A stretch of DNA of 64,000 nt from Aselliscus stoliczkanus (GCA_033961575.1 CM066730.1:131072023-131136022), one strand, 5' to 3'; positions 20,580 to 31,588 are shown, numbered from the stretch's first letter. Program-made: numbers and translations. The notes: a model not told the origin generated them from the letters alone.

Positions 20580-22135
20580 AAAGCCTCCTAAAAAAGAAAA
20601 GGAATATCCTTGAAACTGTATCAGCTTTGGCAAAACCTGATCTCAAGTTTTAGGAGAATGGGCCAATCAACCCACAGGACTGTACTGATAAAGTGTTCCC
20701 GCTCATTCTCAGCCTTTCATCATGGCACTTGCCTCTTATTCCTCAAAAGGGCTGGAGTGCTTTGCTACTCCGTTAGAATTAAATGTATTGATAATAAGCG
20801 AGAGGAGGGAAAGGCCTTTTTTGTACACATCTTTCTAGCAATACGTGAAAATCCAAGTTTGAAAATAATTTCCTGTTTCAGCGATATACTGGTCAACTTT
20901 GCCCCCTGGAGGAGAAATTGAGAATTGTTTAAAATGAGCCACCCCCAGCATCCTCATTGTTCTGATTGATAATCTGGAAAGAAATTGTCAGCCTTGGATG
21001 AATCAGGACAGTGAAAAGGGCCCAGTCTATAGGTTTTGGGTGTTTTGGTGTTGTTTTACTTATTTGGGTTTTGTTTTTTGTTTTTTTTGTGCCTTGAAAC
21101 AGTTATTCTAAACTTAGGGTTAAATGCTTTTTTATACCTGTGAAGAGCAAAATGGTTAAAAATGCCACCAGGTTTCAGGCTCACACCTATAAAACTAGAA
21201 TTGACTTTTTGCCAAGCGCTTTGTCACCCGTGCTAGTTACAGCAAATCCTTACCAGTCTCAAGGCTTCTTTAACTCCTTGAAGTTGTGGCAGAGACAGAA
21301 AACCAGCCAGAAAAGGGGAATTTTCAACCACCCATGGGATATCTGTTAGTGATCCTGACTTATAAACTCCAGCTCACCATTGCCCACGTTGAAACCTTTT
21401 GATTTAGTCCTGCTGGTTTAACTTATTTGCCTCGGTTCATTTACACTTGCTGCTAACAACTGCCAGAAAGTAGCTTTCAGTCACCATTAAGCTAACTAGG
21501 TGATAATTGTTTTACTACCACTTCCTACACTTTTTGTATATCTTTAAAAGCAAAATGCAAAACAGATGTCGAAGGATAATGGTTGAAGTACAAAAACGTT
21601 CCCATGTATTTAATCCTCTGTTAAAATATGATTTTATCCTGACACCTTAATTAATCCTTCATTATTTACACAATGCTTTTCATGACCAGAACTGACCCAA
21701 TTATTTAGCTTCTATTGTGTCTCCTAGAATAAGAGCCTTCATAATAAAAATCTCATCCATCTTTTGTTCACCAAATGATCGTTTGAGTCCCTGGGTGAGT
21801 GTTTATCATCTCCATTGTTCAGGATCTTCATCCCCCAGTGGAACATACAATCATAGCGTTTATGTTAGTAATGCTTTTTTTTCCCTTTCTCTGCACTTCA
21901 GTGTTTTGAGGGCATGGCACTGACTATTAAGAGGTTTTTACTCATACATCAGCTTAATTGCATACTTGGGGCTGTTTTTCCTCAAAAGAAGAATGTGAAA
22001 GGGAAAAAAGTATTCGCACACCTTGCAGGTTATTGTGACTTTGAATTTTGCAATATTTGACAGAGATGTCTGTTATTGGTCATATTTTTTATATATTTTG
22101 CCTACTTTGGTTTTTCATTTCATGCAATTTTTATG
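20580..22135. other. Repeat-poor AT-rich stretch
   Basis: Mostly single-copy-looking, with a T/G-rich low-complexity patch at 21034-21091. Short frames only. It may include conserved non-coding sequence, but no specific site can be supported. Confidence 0.45.
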
Positions 22136-22137
22136 TG

Positions 22138-22548
22138 AGAAAAAAAATTTTTTTTTAATTTTTTTTTTTTTAAATTGGGTAACAGTGTGTTTTTCCCAGG
22201 ACCCATCAGCTCCAAGTCAAGTCATTGTCCTTCAGTCTAGTTGTGGAGGGTGCAGCTCAGCTCCAAGTCCAGGCGCCGTTTTCAATTTAGTTGCGGGGGC
22301 TGCAGCGCACCATCCCATGTGGGAATCAAACCGGCAACCTTGTTAAGGGCACTCGCTCTAACCAACTGAGCCATCCGGCCACCTACCTGCAACTCAGTGG
22401 CAACTCAACTCAAGTCACTGTCTTCAGTCTAGTTGCAGAGGGCGCAGCTCACTGGCCCATGTGGGAATCAAACCGGCAACCTTGTTGTTCAGAGCACACA
22501 CTCTAACTAGCTGAGCCACCCAGTCGCCCAGAAAAAAAAATTTTTTTG
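22138..22548 (-). mobile_element. Dimeric VES-type bat SINE
   Basis: Read on the minus strand, a first tRNA-like unit (about 22530 to 22384) is followed by a second (about 22383 to 22157). Each has a GGCTCAGYTGGTTAGAG-type A-box region and a B-box-type GGTTTGATTCCCACATGGG. Related CAACTAGACTGAAG segments follow each head, and the element ends in AAAACACACTGTTACCC plus poly(A). An A8-9/T7-9 motif flanks both sides (22138-22156, 22529-22548) and fits a target duplication at a TTTTTAAAAA-like site. Confidence 0.88.
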
Positions 22549-22559
22549 ATAACGGATTT

Positions 22560-22829
22560 ACTTTTGCCCCCGGTGTATGGTGGCCAATTGTCCTAAGCAC
22601 TTAATAGTCATTATTGGGTGAGGGGTGTATTTCCCCCAGGAGTAGTTCCAGGAAGACTTTCTTGCCTCCTGACTCACTCCGACACAGCCCAGAGGAGGGA
22701 ATGGGCCCAGGGAGCTGGAGTTCCTGCTGGCCCAGACTCAGTCCACAGCACAGGCTAATTCTTCTTCTGTGTAAACACCCACCCTCCTTATCTGTGGCTG
22801 CAGCTACCACCCCTGTTATTTGGAGGAGA

Positions 22830-22869
<40 letters not shown>

Positions 22870-23395
22870 TTCTTCTTGGGCATCTGTCCCTTTTCCTGTT
22901 GAAACTGGCCATTAATCCAATGTTGAGACAGCCTGATTCATTAATGATTCCTTGATGTTTAGGTAATTGCAAGGCTGAGCAACATCAGAATGGTTTGCGA
23001 GTTCCCTCTAATTTCAGAGCATTTTTAAGCTTTCATTATTATTCACAAATTACAACACGCTGAAGTTCATACCCTGCTGACTGAGACAGACAGGAAGAAG
23101 GGCAGGCTTTAGAAAGGGGTGTTTGGGGTAGCACAGAATAAGGGTCCGTATTTTTTAGTAAAGGGCAATGTTTCACAGACGTTTTGATGGACTTTCGTGG
23201 TGAGTGAGATGGAGCTGGAGGGGTTCCAGAGAGGCCTGAACCCTTCTCCCTGTGCGCCCCAGCAGCTCTCCTCACCAGCTGTCATCTTTCTCAGTGTACC
23301 AGGCTCTTGCCTGTCTCCACCTGGGGCCCCCGCCAGTGACATGTTACTGGAGCATTTCATAGTCCTTAGCACCAGCTGTCTTGTTTATTTCTTTG
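22560..23395. other. Non-coding stretch with (CA)n microsatellite
   Basis: A (CA)n run lies at 22832-22867. The rest is unique-looking with short frames on both strands and no recognised product. Confidence 0.5.
22832..22867. repeat. (CA)n microsatellite
   Basis: Eighteen CA units without interruption. Confidence 0.97.
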
Positions 23396-23399
23396 CATG

Positions 23400-23495
23400 A
23401 GAGCTTGATGTTGGCATATAGAAGAATACTGGCACAGAAGAGACCCTCAGTGAAGATTTGCTGAATGAATGCAAGAATGAACAAATCAATGAATG
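23400..23495 (+). mobile_element. L2-class 3' end fragment
   Basis: TACTGGCACAGAAGAGACCC, TCAGTGAAGATTTGCTGAAT and GAATGCAAGAATGAACAAAT show the L2 terminal text with decayed GAAT repeats. Confidence 0.6.
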
Positions 23496-23559
23496 TATTC
23501 AGTATCATGAGAGAAACAGTGCCCCTTGTAATCGTGCTTTAAAATGCAGTCTACTAACA

Positions 23560-24620
23560 CGTCAATGCAAATCAAAGTATATCTTATAACTGTCAGTGTG
23601 CAAGGCCATGTAGCCTGAGGTGGAATAGACACTCATCAACTGTGGGAGTGCAAATTGACAAGAGCTTTTTAGAAAAAAAAAATGTATATCTATATCAGCA
23701 GCCTTAAAATAGACCTTCTTTTAATGTCACGAAGAAATCATTAATATAGAAATGGGGGCGACCAGTTAGTCAGTTGGTTAGAATGCGATGCTCTTGACAA
23801 CAAGGTTGCTGGTTCGATCTCCACATGGGCCACTGAGCTGCGCCCTCCACAACTAGATTGAAACAACTATGTGACGTGGAGCTGATGGGTCCTGGAAAAA
23901 GCACACTTAAAAAAAAAGAAAGAAAGAAAGAAAAGAAAGAAGAAATTAATGAAGAAAAGCCAATAGAGAGATAGTTGATAGGAAGAGAAAGAGCTTCATT
24001 TTGTGATTATAGCAAAATTCTAAAACAGCCTAAGATGCTACAACAGAGGATGCTTATATAAAATGAAATCGTACTACAATCATTAAAAATCATGCCTGTT
24101 CACTTCTGTGGGCATGAATAACCTGAATCTGATTGGAAAGAAACAGCTGACAAACCTAAATTGAGGAGCAGTCCACAAAATAATTGGCCTTTACTCTTTA
24201 AAAAAATCCATGTTGTAAAATACAAAAAAGACTCAGAAACCATCCCTGATTAAAGGAGACTAAAGAGATATGACAATTGATCACAGCGTAGTATTTTAAA
24301 TTTCCTTTTGCTGTAAAGGACATTATTGGAATAATTGCTTGCATAGGGCTGTAGATTAGATAATAGTATTAATTGTAGTGTGGTTATGTAAAAGAACTTA
24401 TTTGTAAAAAAAAATGTACACACTGAAATACGGGTAAAATAACATCATGTTTCTCTGTTTATCTCTCTGCTGGAGGGGGAGTGAAGGGATTACAGGAATT
24501 ACAGTAAAATGTTGACATTTGAGGAATCCAAATTTGGTTGAAGTGTATCAGAGAATTCTTTGTATTACCCCTATAACTTTTTTCTAAGTCTAAAAAATTA
24601 TGTCAAAATAAGAGTTTTAA
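23560..24620 (+). mobile_element. L1 3' end and 3' UTR, interrupted by a VES SINE
   Basis: The part before 23754 holds CAACTGTGGGAGTGCAAATTG, a typical ORF2 3' sequence. After the SINE come ATTAAAGGAGACTAAAGAGA, GTAAAGGACATTATTGGAAT, GTAGATTAGATAATAGTATT and GTGGTTATGTAAAAGAACTT. These match an old mammalian L1 3' UTR as I remember it. Both parts are in sense orientation, so they are one element split by 23755-23940. Confidence 0.6.
23755..23940 (+). mobile_element. VES-type bat SINE
   Basis: The tRNA-like head has AGTCAGTTGGTTAGAATGCG and B box GGTTCGATCTCC. Next come CACATGGGCCACTGAGCTGC and GCCCTCCACAACTAGATTGA. The tail is GGTCCTGGAAAAAGCACACTT followed by an A-rich (GAAA)n run. A convincing target duplication is not seen; the best match is AGAAAT on each side. 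Confidence 0.92.
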
Positions 24621-24624
24621 AACA

Positions 24625-24955
24625 TGATGCCAAAAAGAAAAGCCAAAAAACATGATGCCTATGAAGAGTTTATAATCACATAGGAAATGCCTTTGCTGAA
24701 AAAGAATAAAATATAAAATGGTGTAATAGAATGTGATATCAGCTACTTTAAAAACTCATGGGGAAAAGATTAGAAGGAAATATAGCAATATGTTAACTTT
24801 TGTTACCTCTTATCCACATTAATATATTTTACACATTTTCCTCTAAATTGTATTACTTGAAAAATTTGCAAGAAAAAATCTTCTAAAACAACAAAATTAC
24901 CCTCTAGGAAAATTACCCTGAGTGAATCTTACCCTTTGTGTCTTTACCACCATTC
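24625..24955. other. AT-rich stretch, no confident feature
   Basis: A/T-rich, probably further decayed LINE sequence. It is not assignable by eye. Confidence 0.45.
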
Positions 24956-24957
24956 TA

Positions 24958-25036
24958 TTGGGTTGTCAGAAAAATCATGACGCATTTTTGCAACGAAAAA
25001 TGGAAAAAATATATCATGACTTTTCCGACAACCCAA
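24958..25036 (+). mobile_element. 80-bp palindromic mariner-type MITE, copy 2
   Basis: The ends TTGGGTTGTCAGAAAAATCA and TGACTTTTCCGACAACCCAA are inverted repeats. TA flanks at 24956-24957 and 25037-25038. It has the same spacer (GCATTTTTGCAACGAAAAAT) and orientation as copy 1. It is 79 bp. Confidence 0.92.
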
Positions 25037-25049
25037 TAGTAGAAGAATG

Positions 25050-25127
25050 TCATACACACACACGCGCGTGCGCTCGCACACACTCATACACACACACACA
25101 CACACACACATGCTCGCGTGCATGTAC
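25050..25127. repeat. Alternating purine-pyrimidine (CA/CG)n tract
   Basis: CACACACACGCGCGTGCGCTCGCACACAC is followed by a pure CA run and then GCTCGCGTGCATGTAC. The mixed CG and CA alternation is the composition that favours left-handed Z-DNA. Confidence 0.9.
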
Positions 25128-25199
25128 TTTTTTAAGCTTTTGTTTTTCTTTAATGATATTTTTAGGGAAATCCTATGTTAAGCAGCAGTTTAAATGAGT

Positions 25200-25900
25200 T
25201 GACCTGGCATTTCTGGCTTTACTTTCTATGTTTTTGGAAACAGTTCCTTTGCAACCCAGACACTGTGTTAGGTACTCAGAGCATTAGGATAGATGAGCCA
25301 CCCAGTCCATGCTCCAAAGATGTTCGCAGCCCACAGATGAGCAAAACTGTGATTACGGTCCTGTGCTAAGTATTAGGAGAGTGTGCCACTTCCTACGAGG
25401 GACAGGCTTGGCTTAGGGCCAGAGTGGTGGTCAGTCAAGGCGGGCATTAATCTCTAGACCTAAAAAGTCAAGTGAGATCTTGCCATTCAGAGCATTCGAG
25501 GCTGAGCAACCCCGTGTATCTAGTGTATGGTCTCACTGTGGCCCCCTGTATTATCATTCTGGAGATCCTGTCTGGAGAGGCAAGTCTTCACAAGACCTGG
25601 GGAGCTCCAGGTCCTGCATGGTATGCTTTCCCAGGTGTAGGAGGAAGTGGTCCTGCAAGCAGCACGAGGTGCTTCCTGTGGCCTTGAAGCAAGGCTGCCC
25701 ATGAACTCAGTGCCTCCCTTTACAGAATCACTGTGGGAGTTTGTCTGATGGCTCCCACCGTGGAAAACGGATGCTATGTAGATATCCCCAGGGAGGGCAG
25801 AATAATGAGCGATGGCAATACCATGTAGGAGACTTTGCTGATCTCTGATATGCTCAGCGGAACTGTTGAAACGTGCTTTATTCATTTGGAATAATAAATA
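25200..25900. other. Non-coding stretch, weak L2-like start
   Basis: The first part (GACACTGTGTTAGGTACTCAG) resembles reversed L2/MIR3-type text. The rest is unique-looking, with frames of up to 121 codons on both strands and no recognisable domain. Confidence 0.45.
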
Positions 25901-26040
25901 AAACCAAGGAGGGCTGGCCGAGTGGCGCGGTGGCTGGCTTGGGAAGCCAGCGGCCCCGGTTCAGTCCCATATATGAGGGCCAGTGACACTGCCCTCAAAA
26001 AAAATAAAAATTAAAAAATTAAAAATGTTAAACCAAGGAG
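25901..26040 (+). mobile_element. Short tRNA-headed SINE, A-box-deleted copy
   Basis: Bounded by AAACCAAGGAG at 25901-25911 and 26030-26040, a perfect 11-bp duplication. The head reads GGCCGAGTGGCGCGGTGGCTGGC and lacks the TTAAGCG segment present in the sister copies between the A-box region and the anticodon-like stem. The terminal hairpin and a mixed A/T tail are present. Confidence 0.93.
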
Positions 26041-26126
26041 TTGGGTCTGCCTGGCACTTGGCCTTGCAGACTCTGTAGCTATGTCTGTGGAGTCCCAAAG
26101 TTAACCCCAAAGCAGTGTTGTTGTTA

Positions 26127-26260
26127 AGAAGTGTGCTCCACAGGCCAGCCGACTGGCGCGGTGGTTAAGCGCTGGCTTGGGAAGCCAGTGGCCCCAGTTC
26201 AGGTCCCACATATGAGGGCTAGGGACACTGCCCTCAAAAAAAAAAAAAGAAGTATGCTCC
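26127..26260 (+). mobile_element. Short tRNA-headed SINE
   Basis: The element spans 26140-26247, with AGAAGTGTGCTCC at 26127-26139 and AGAAGTATGCTCC at 26248-26260 (one mismatch in 13). It has a complete head with GCGCTGGCTTGGGAAGCCAG, a B-box-like AGTTCAGGTCC, a degraded terminal hairpin and poly(A). It lies about 100 bp from the preceding copy in the same orientation. Confidence 0.93.
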
Positions 26261-26299
26261 GTATTTCCCTGGACAGTAACTCCTCTTTGAACCATCATT

Positions 26300-28065
26300 T
26301 GCCTGAGTCCATTATCTATTCCAGTTACATGAGCTTGAGGACACCAGTATGTTAGTGTTTTTAAACCACCACGTAACTAAATCAAGCAGAGGCAAAACAG
26401 TCGTTAAGAATCCCACTGAGTTAAGGTTGGAAGCTTCTCTGTTTATCCTGAGACCTTTTCTGTCTTTACAATTACTTTAGAGCTTGATATTTTACTCAGG
26501 TACTCAGGTATTATTTCCATTTTCAAGATATCTCATAGGTGGTGAGAAGGATTGGATGATAAATTCAGGACATGGCATTCGCTAACTACCAGTTATTAGT
26601 AAATAAAGACGAGCACAGTATATGAAGGGAGAGCACTAGATTCTTGATCAGAGGCCTGGTTTCTCATCCCAGGTCTACCCCCAAAATCCTGGAAGTAAAG
26701 AGAAATTGAGCTGGAAAGAGGCCTTAGAAATCTTTTAGCATCTAGTCCAAGAACCTCATTTTCAGAGATTTAGGAAGATATTAGAGCCCTAAATTTATTA
26801 TTCGTGCTTAAATGTTCTCCCACTCATTTTTCAAGCAAAAGTAATAATTGACCCCTATCATGTGAGTGTGCAAAAAGGATTATGAGTTAGGGTACCTCAA
26901 GCTTCTGCAGCAGAGTAAGTCCTCAATTCCTATTAACTAGTGTTGGTATTGTTGATTCCGTTCATTACCCCCCTCTCCCGTTCGACTGTGAAGATAAAAC
27001 CTTGTCCTCCTTGCTTCTTGTCATGTCCCCACCATCTGGCATAGTGACCGGCTCCTAGTAGGTATGCAATCAGTGTTTGTTGAATGGTTTGAAGGAAGTA
27101 TCTTGTTGAGATAGAATTTAGGCAAAGTCTGAAACCCATGTCCTAACTCTAAGGTCCAGGTTTTCTACACATTGGCTCCCTTCTCTCTTTGACGTTAGGC
27201 AGCTTGCATCATTTGGGCCTCAGTTTCTTCACTGGACGTGCGTGATCTATCAGGCCCTTCCTATCTTGAGCATTGTGCCACCCGCTCACCCACCTTTTCA
27301 GGCGATCCATGTTTGTGTTTGGCCACTAGGTGGCGCGGTTGGCCAAATAGCAGAGAAAGCAAAAAAGAATTGCATTGGACTGATGGCCCTACCAAGAGTA
27401 CATACAGTGTGTGTGATCTTACCATTGGAAACTAGTTGCCCTTGGATGAGTTGAGGGGCTCGCCTGTTGTCCCAGGATCTGTGTGCATGAACTTTGGGGC
27501 CAAGTGTGGGTTAGAGCCCTCAACTTGGCCCACGCCAGGTAGGACCTGGACACCCTGGAATTTCCCAGGGGCTTTGTTTCAGTAATGTCATGCATATAAC
27601 ATGCTCAGCGCTTGGTCAGGATAGGGGAGGAGCTCTGTAAGTTTAGCAGCTATGAGAGCTACTTCTGGTATTTGATACCATAAAACGCTGCTTTCCTGCG
27701 CCCTGCCAAGCTAAGTGGACTGGCCTCAGAAGCCTTTGCTGGAGAAGCCTTGGTACCTTGCTTCCTGTTTTACAAAGCCAGCATTGTGAATAACCCCGAA
27801 AACGACAGAGTGGATGCTGGATCAGCATCAGTTTAAGGGAAAGCCTAGAATATTTGCAGGCCCATCAGAACTCTTGGAGGCATCACTGTGAAGCTTAATC
27901 AGCCCAAAGCAGAGTGGTTTGTACATAAATGGGACTCAGGGCGGAGGGGGGTGATGGGGACATAGTCCCAAAATGACCTTTGCGGAAGCTCTGCAAAGGA
28001 AGGATTTATTTGTTGCATGGGCCACCATTCAGATCTGAGTGTCTTACTTTTAAAGTAATTTGGGG
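26300..28065. other. Non-coding stretch with scattered old fragments
   Basis: Contains an L2-class 3' end near 26985-27095 (CATCTGGCATAGTGACCGGC, then CAGTGTTTGTTGAATGG) and a MIR-like core near 27185-27275 (GGGCCTCAGTTTCTTCACTG). The rest is unclassified. No gene is supported. Confidence 0.5.
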
Positions 28066-28069
28066 AGAA

Positions 28070-28240
28070 TCTTCTAGCAATAACAATGACTAGCATTTAT
28101 TGCACACTTAATATGTGTAAGTTATTATGCTAAACACCATACCTACATTATTCCATTTAATCCTCACAACAACCCTATGAGGTAGGTTTGGTTATTATGC
28201 CCATTTTATAGATGAGGAAATTGAGGTGCAGAAAGATTAT
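28070..28240 (-). mobile_element. MIR SINE, reversed (first of a pair)
   Basis: AGCATTTATTGCACACTTAAT, CATTTAATCCTCACAACAACC, CTATGAGGTAGG and TTATAGATGAGGAAATTGAGG make a clear reversed MIR. It is cut off where the next one begins. Confidence 0.9.
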
Positions 28241-28495
28241 AATAACAACAGCCAACGAGTACTACATACTTATTAAAAGTCAGGCATTATTCTAAGATCT
28301 TTAAGTACCATTCTCGTGACAACCCTATAATATAGATACTATTATTACCTTCGTTTTACAGATGAGGAAACTGAGGCACAGAGAGGTTGTGTAACTTAGT
28401 CGAGGTCACACAGGGAGTGAGTGGAGCAGGCAGAACACAAATCCTGGCCCACCTGCTCCGAAGTCCTTTTTGTAACCACTGTAAGATGCTGCCTC
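28241..28495 (-). mobile_element. MIR SINE, reversed (second of a pair)
   Basis: TTACAGATGAGGAAACTGAGG, CACAGAGAGGTTGTGTAACTT and GAGGTCACACAGGGAGTGAG form a longer reversed MIR immediately after the first, in the same orientation. Confidence 0.92.
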
Positions 28496-28499
28496 CCCC

Positions 28500-29200
28500 A
28501 GTACTTCGTATGTATACAGTAGGTACTTGATAAGTGTTTACTGAGTTAAATAGTTCTCAGACTGTAATTAGCCAACACAGAGAAGAGTCTCTAAGGAAGA
28601 CCTATACAGGTCTTCATACTCCTCCTACCCTAAACCACACCATCCCCGGCCCACGTTGGTATTATGGGATATATAAGCTGTTCCACATGCTGACTTTTTG
28701 CTGGTAATAAGATAGTCTTCCATTGGAATCGTCAGGAAAAGGCTGTCATCATGACAGATGTTTTCAAGAAATACTTCCACAGGGAGCATCTCAGCTCATT
28801 TGATTTGTTTCACATTTTTCTGACAGACATTTCTTGGCTTTGTTTGTTCTGATACAGAGGTGTCTGGCCCATCTGTCCAGCCGCTAAAAGCCAGGGCCGG
28901 AGAGTTGGCCAGGGTGCCGAGCCGGCCCTCGGGTGTCGCGCCGTCAGTGTGTGCTCCGACATGCACAGGGCCCCCCCAAGCCTAGGCTGGGCTCGTTCCC
29001 CAGTCCTGACACCAGGCCAAGGCCAGGGGGTGTGAAGAGTGAAGGGCACCTGGTGCCCCACACGTGAGCTGGCCGCTGCTACCAGACAATAATTTTTGGT
29101 CATCCTGGTGCCGATGAAGTCTGAGGAAGGGAACAAGGATCCAGGCTGCATTAATCATTCTCAGTCCCAGGGGTTGTTTGCCTGGTTTTTTTTTCATGTG
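28500..29200. other. Repeat-poor block with a small CpG cluster
   Basis: 28680-28860 is single-copy-looking, with motif-like text (GGCTGTCATCATGACAGATG, a palindromic CTGTCATNATGACAG-like core). It is followed by nine CpGs within about 80 bp at 28880-28950, unusual for this CpG-poor window. Open frames on the reverse strand have no recognisable domain. Confidence 0.35.
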
Positions 29201-29204
29201 TCAC

Positions 29205-30435
29205 TGCAATAGGATATCCCAACTAAGTTAGTCTAAAACCTTTCCCTCAGATGTATGATTCTGAGCACGGAAACTTGATGTAACCCTCTGTCCATTGCTG
29301 CGTTTTCTCTTCAAGTGAACTAAGCCATCCCGAATCTTCTCGGAACATCTCAGCATCTCTGGGGGCCTGTGTGAACCAGAGCCCCCGGGTTCAGCCTTCT
29401 CAAGGAAAGCAGTGCTTTCCCATCTGAATATAAGCTTTTTTTTCCCCCGCTGTGACTCAAATTATGTATATCAAAAAAAAGGGAGGAAGAGTTTGGACCT
29501 ATTGGAAAGGCAGGTGGTAGTCAACAGAGCAATGACCCCAAGTAGGCAGAAAGACATGAGGTGGAAAACACAGATAAAAAGGCTCCCACCTGCCATTGCT
29601 CCTTTAGTCCTGCTTGTCACGCTCTGGCCATGTGGATCCTATGCTTACCTTCCCAGGATGCAGTTGGAAGTGGGCTGGTGTTTGCTTTGCATTAAGAGGG
29701 TTAGTGAACACTTGAAAGATGTAGAAGAGGTGTACATGACAGGCCAAAGGAGATTCTGGGCTCACGTGGATGTTTTTCTTCCTCTCATCTAGAACAGTGC
29801 TTTACTTGTTTTCTCATAATGGCACACTTAGAAAACGTATACCTTATTATGGCAGACGATGCCCATGGCCTGAGGCTCTGGGCAGCCTCTTCCTGCCTGG
29901 CCACCTGGGGCTGGGGCACACCCGAATCTCAGGCAGGGGAACCAGTTGAAAAGCTCTGGCCCACATAACCATGGACCTCAAAGTGCAGTTGGCTTTCAGG
30001 GACCTTTAACTTCACCAAACCCTTTTGCTGCCCCCAGTTGGAAATTCAACGTAGGTTCTGATTTTAGAGATTTTAAGGTTCATGTTCTTCATGGGAATTG
30101 TAAAAAAGCTGATGGTCCAGGAGGCTTGAGCTGAGTCACAATCAGTGGCAGTGTTGGGACCAGAACTGTCCCTTGCTCATGGAACTCTGACATAGGGATG
30201 AATGAGGAATCAGGACTTCATATCACACATGTGCATGTATGTGCACGCACACGCACAAGCACACACACCCGAGGGTCAGCAGAGCTACTCTGCTTCTTTT
30301 AAAGGAACTTTTCATATTTCCCCCTAACAATGTATTTTACAACCGAATAGAACTTTTAAACCACTGCACTGTACCATGTTGCCTCCAACTCAAACCTACT
30401 CCCCATCCCAGACCTAGAAGGTAGGCGGCTGACAT
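29205..30435. other. Non-coding stretch, no confident feature
   Basis: Unique-looking, with a small (CA)n-like patch at 30241-30268. A 126-codon frame at 29412-29792 has no recognised domain. No gene is supported. Confidence 0.5.
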
Positions 30436-30539
30436 CCAGAACGATCACCCTTTGAGCAACAGACACAGCACCATAAGCTCTTAGAGACCCCTGCACGATA
30501 ACATTTGTCATCAACTTGTCTCTTACCTGAGAGGCTCCT

Positions 30540-30945
30540 GATATTCTGCAGTGAATGACTGCAGTGGCTTTCCCGCTGGCCTCCCTGGCTCCAGCTTGCC
30601 TCTGCCACCCCAAACTGCAGCCAGAATGCGCTTGTTATAAACTACAAGCCCTAACCATGTTACTCCTTTTTCTTCTTTCTTCATCCCCCTCTGATGAGCT
30701 AACTTGGCCTCTGCATTCGGGTACAGCACAGATGGTCTTCTGCGAGGTGTTTCTCACTCACCGAGTGGGGCCTGGGCACCCCCTGCACCCTCTACCTTAC
30801 TTCTTGTGACACCGACCACACTATTTTGAAGTTGTCTGTTTTCCCCCCACTCCCCAGACGCCAAGTCCCTTGAGGACAGTTGGTCTGTCTTACCTGGTTG
30901 TAGTCCCAGGGCCTGGTACAAACAAGATGGACATTCACCACCTGC
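30540..30945 (+). mobile_element. Old LINE 3'-UTR-type repeat (L2-like)
   Basis: GCAGCCAGAATGCGCTTGTT, CTAACCATGTTACTCCTTTT, CCAAGTCCCTTGAGGACAGT and CCCAGGGCCTGGTACAAACA give the ordered landmarks of an old LINE 3' end. Confidence 0.5.
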
Positions 30946-31179
30946 CTATGCTGCTCCAACTGTAGTTTTTGCCTCATTCTAGCTCTGCTTGGTGTCCTTT
31001 TTCAAAGTCTTCACAACTTTGTGGTATCAAGGCTCTCATACAAACAAACAAAAACTTACCACTTGTGATGTCCCAGGATCAGCATATATTTAGCACAATT
31101 TGTTGATAATTACTGGTCATCGTTATGACCCTAGGCCACGGTAAAAGTCTTAAGTGCCCTTAACTCATCAGAAGCAAAT

Positions 31180-31295
31180 TAAATTACTCATTTAGCAAAC
31201 ACTTTGAGTATCCACTTTGCACAAAGCATGTCATCAGTACTACAAGGTATATAAGGATGGATAAGTTTGGCCTCCCAGAGTTGACCATAGAGCTT
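31180..31295 (-). mobile_element. L2-class fragment, reversed
   Basis: AGCAAACACTTTGAGTATCCAC, TTGCACAAAGCATGTC and AAGGATGGATAAGTTTGGCC are a decayed reversed L2-type module. Confidence 0.45.
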
Positions 31296-31384
31296 TTTAT
31301 ATTCTGTTCATGTTTCTTCCTATGTTGAACATTTTAAAGGCACAAACAGGAACAAACAGGAAAAAAAAAATTCAGCCCCTTTTT

Positions 31385-31588
31385 AAGACGAGACCTGGGG
31401 CAGCCGGTTAGCTGAGTTCATTAGAGTACAGTGCTCATAACACCAAGGTTGCTGGTTCGATTCCCACATGGGCCACTGAGCTGCGCCCTCCACAACCAGA
31501 CTGAAACAACTACTTGACTTGGAGCTGATGGGTTCTGGAAAAACACACCATTTCCTCAATAAAAAATGTTTGAAAAGAAGGCGAGACC
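31385..31588 (+). mobile_element. VES-type bat SINE
   Basis: The element spans 31396-31577. AAGACGAGACC at 31385-31395 and AAGGCGAGACC at 31578-31588 form an 11-bp duplication with one mismatch. The head carries B box GGTTCGATTCC, followed by CACATGGGCCACTGAGCTGC and CACAACCAGACTGAAAC. The tail reads CTGGAAAAACACACC and ends in CAATAAAAAA, so an AATAAA is kept in this copy. Confidence 0.94.
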
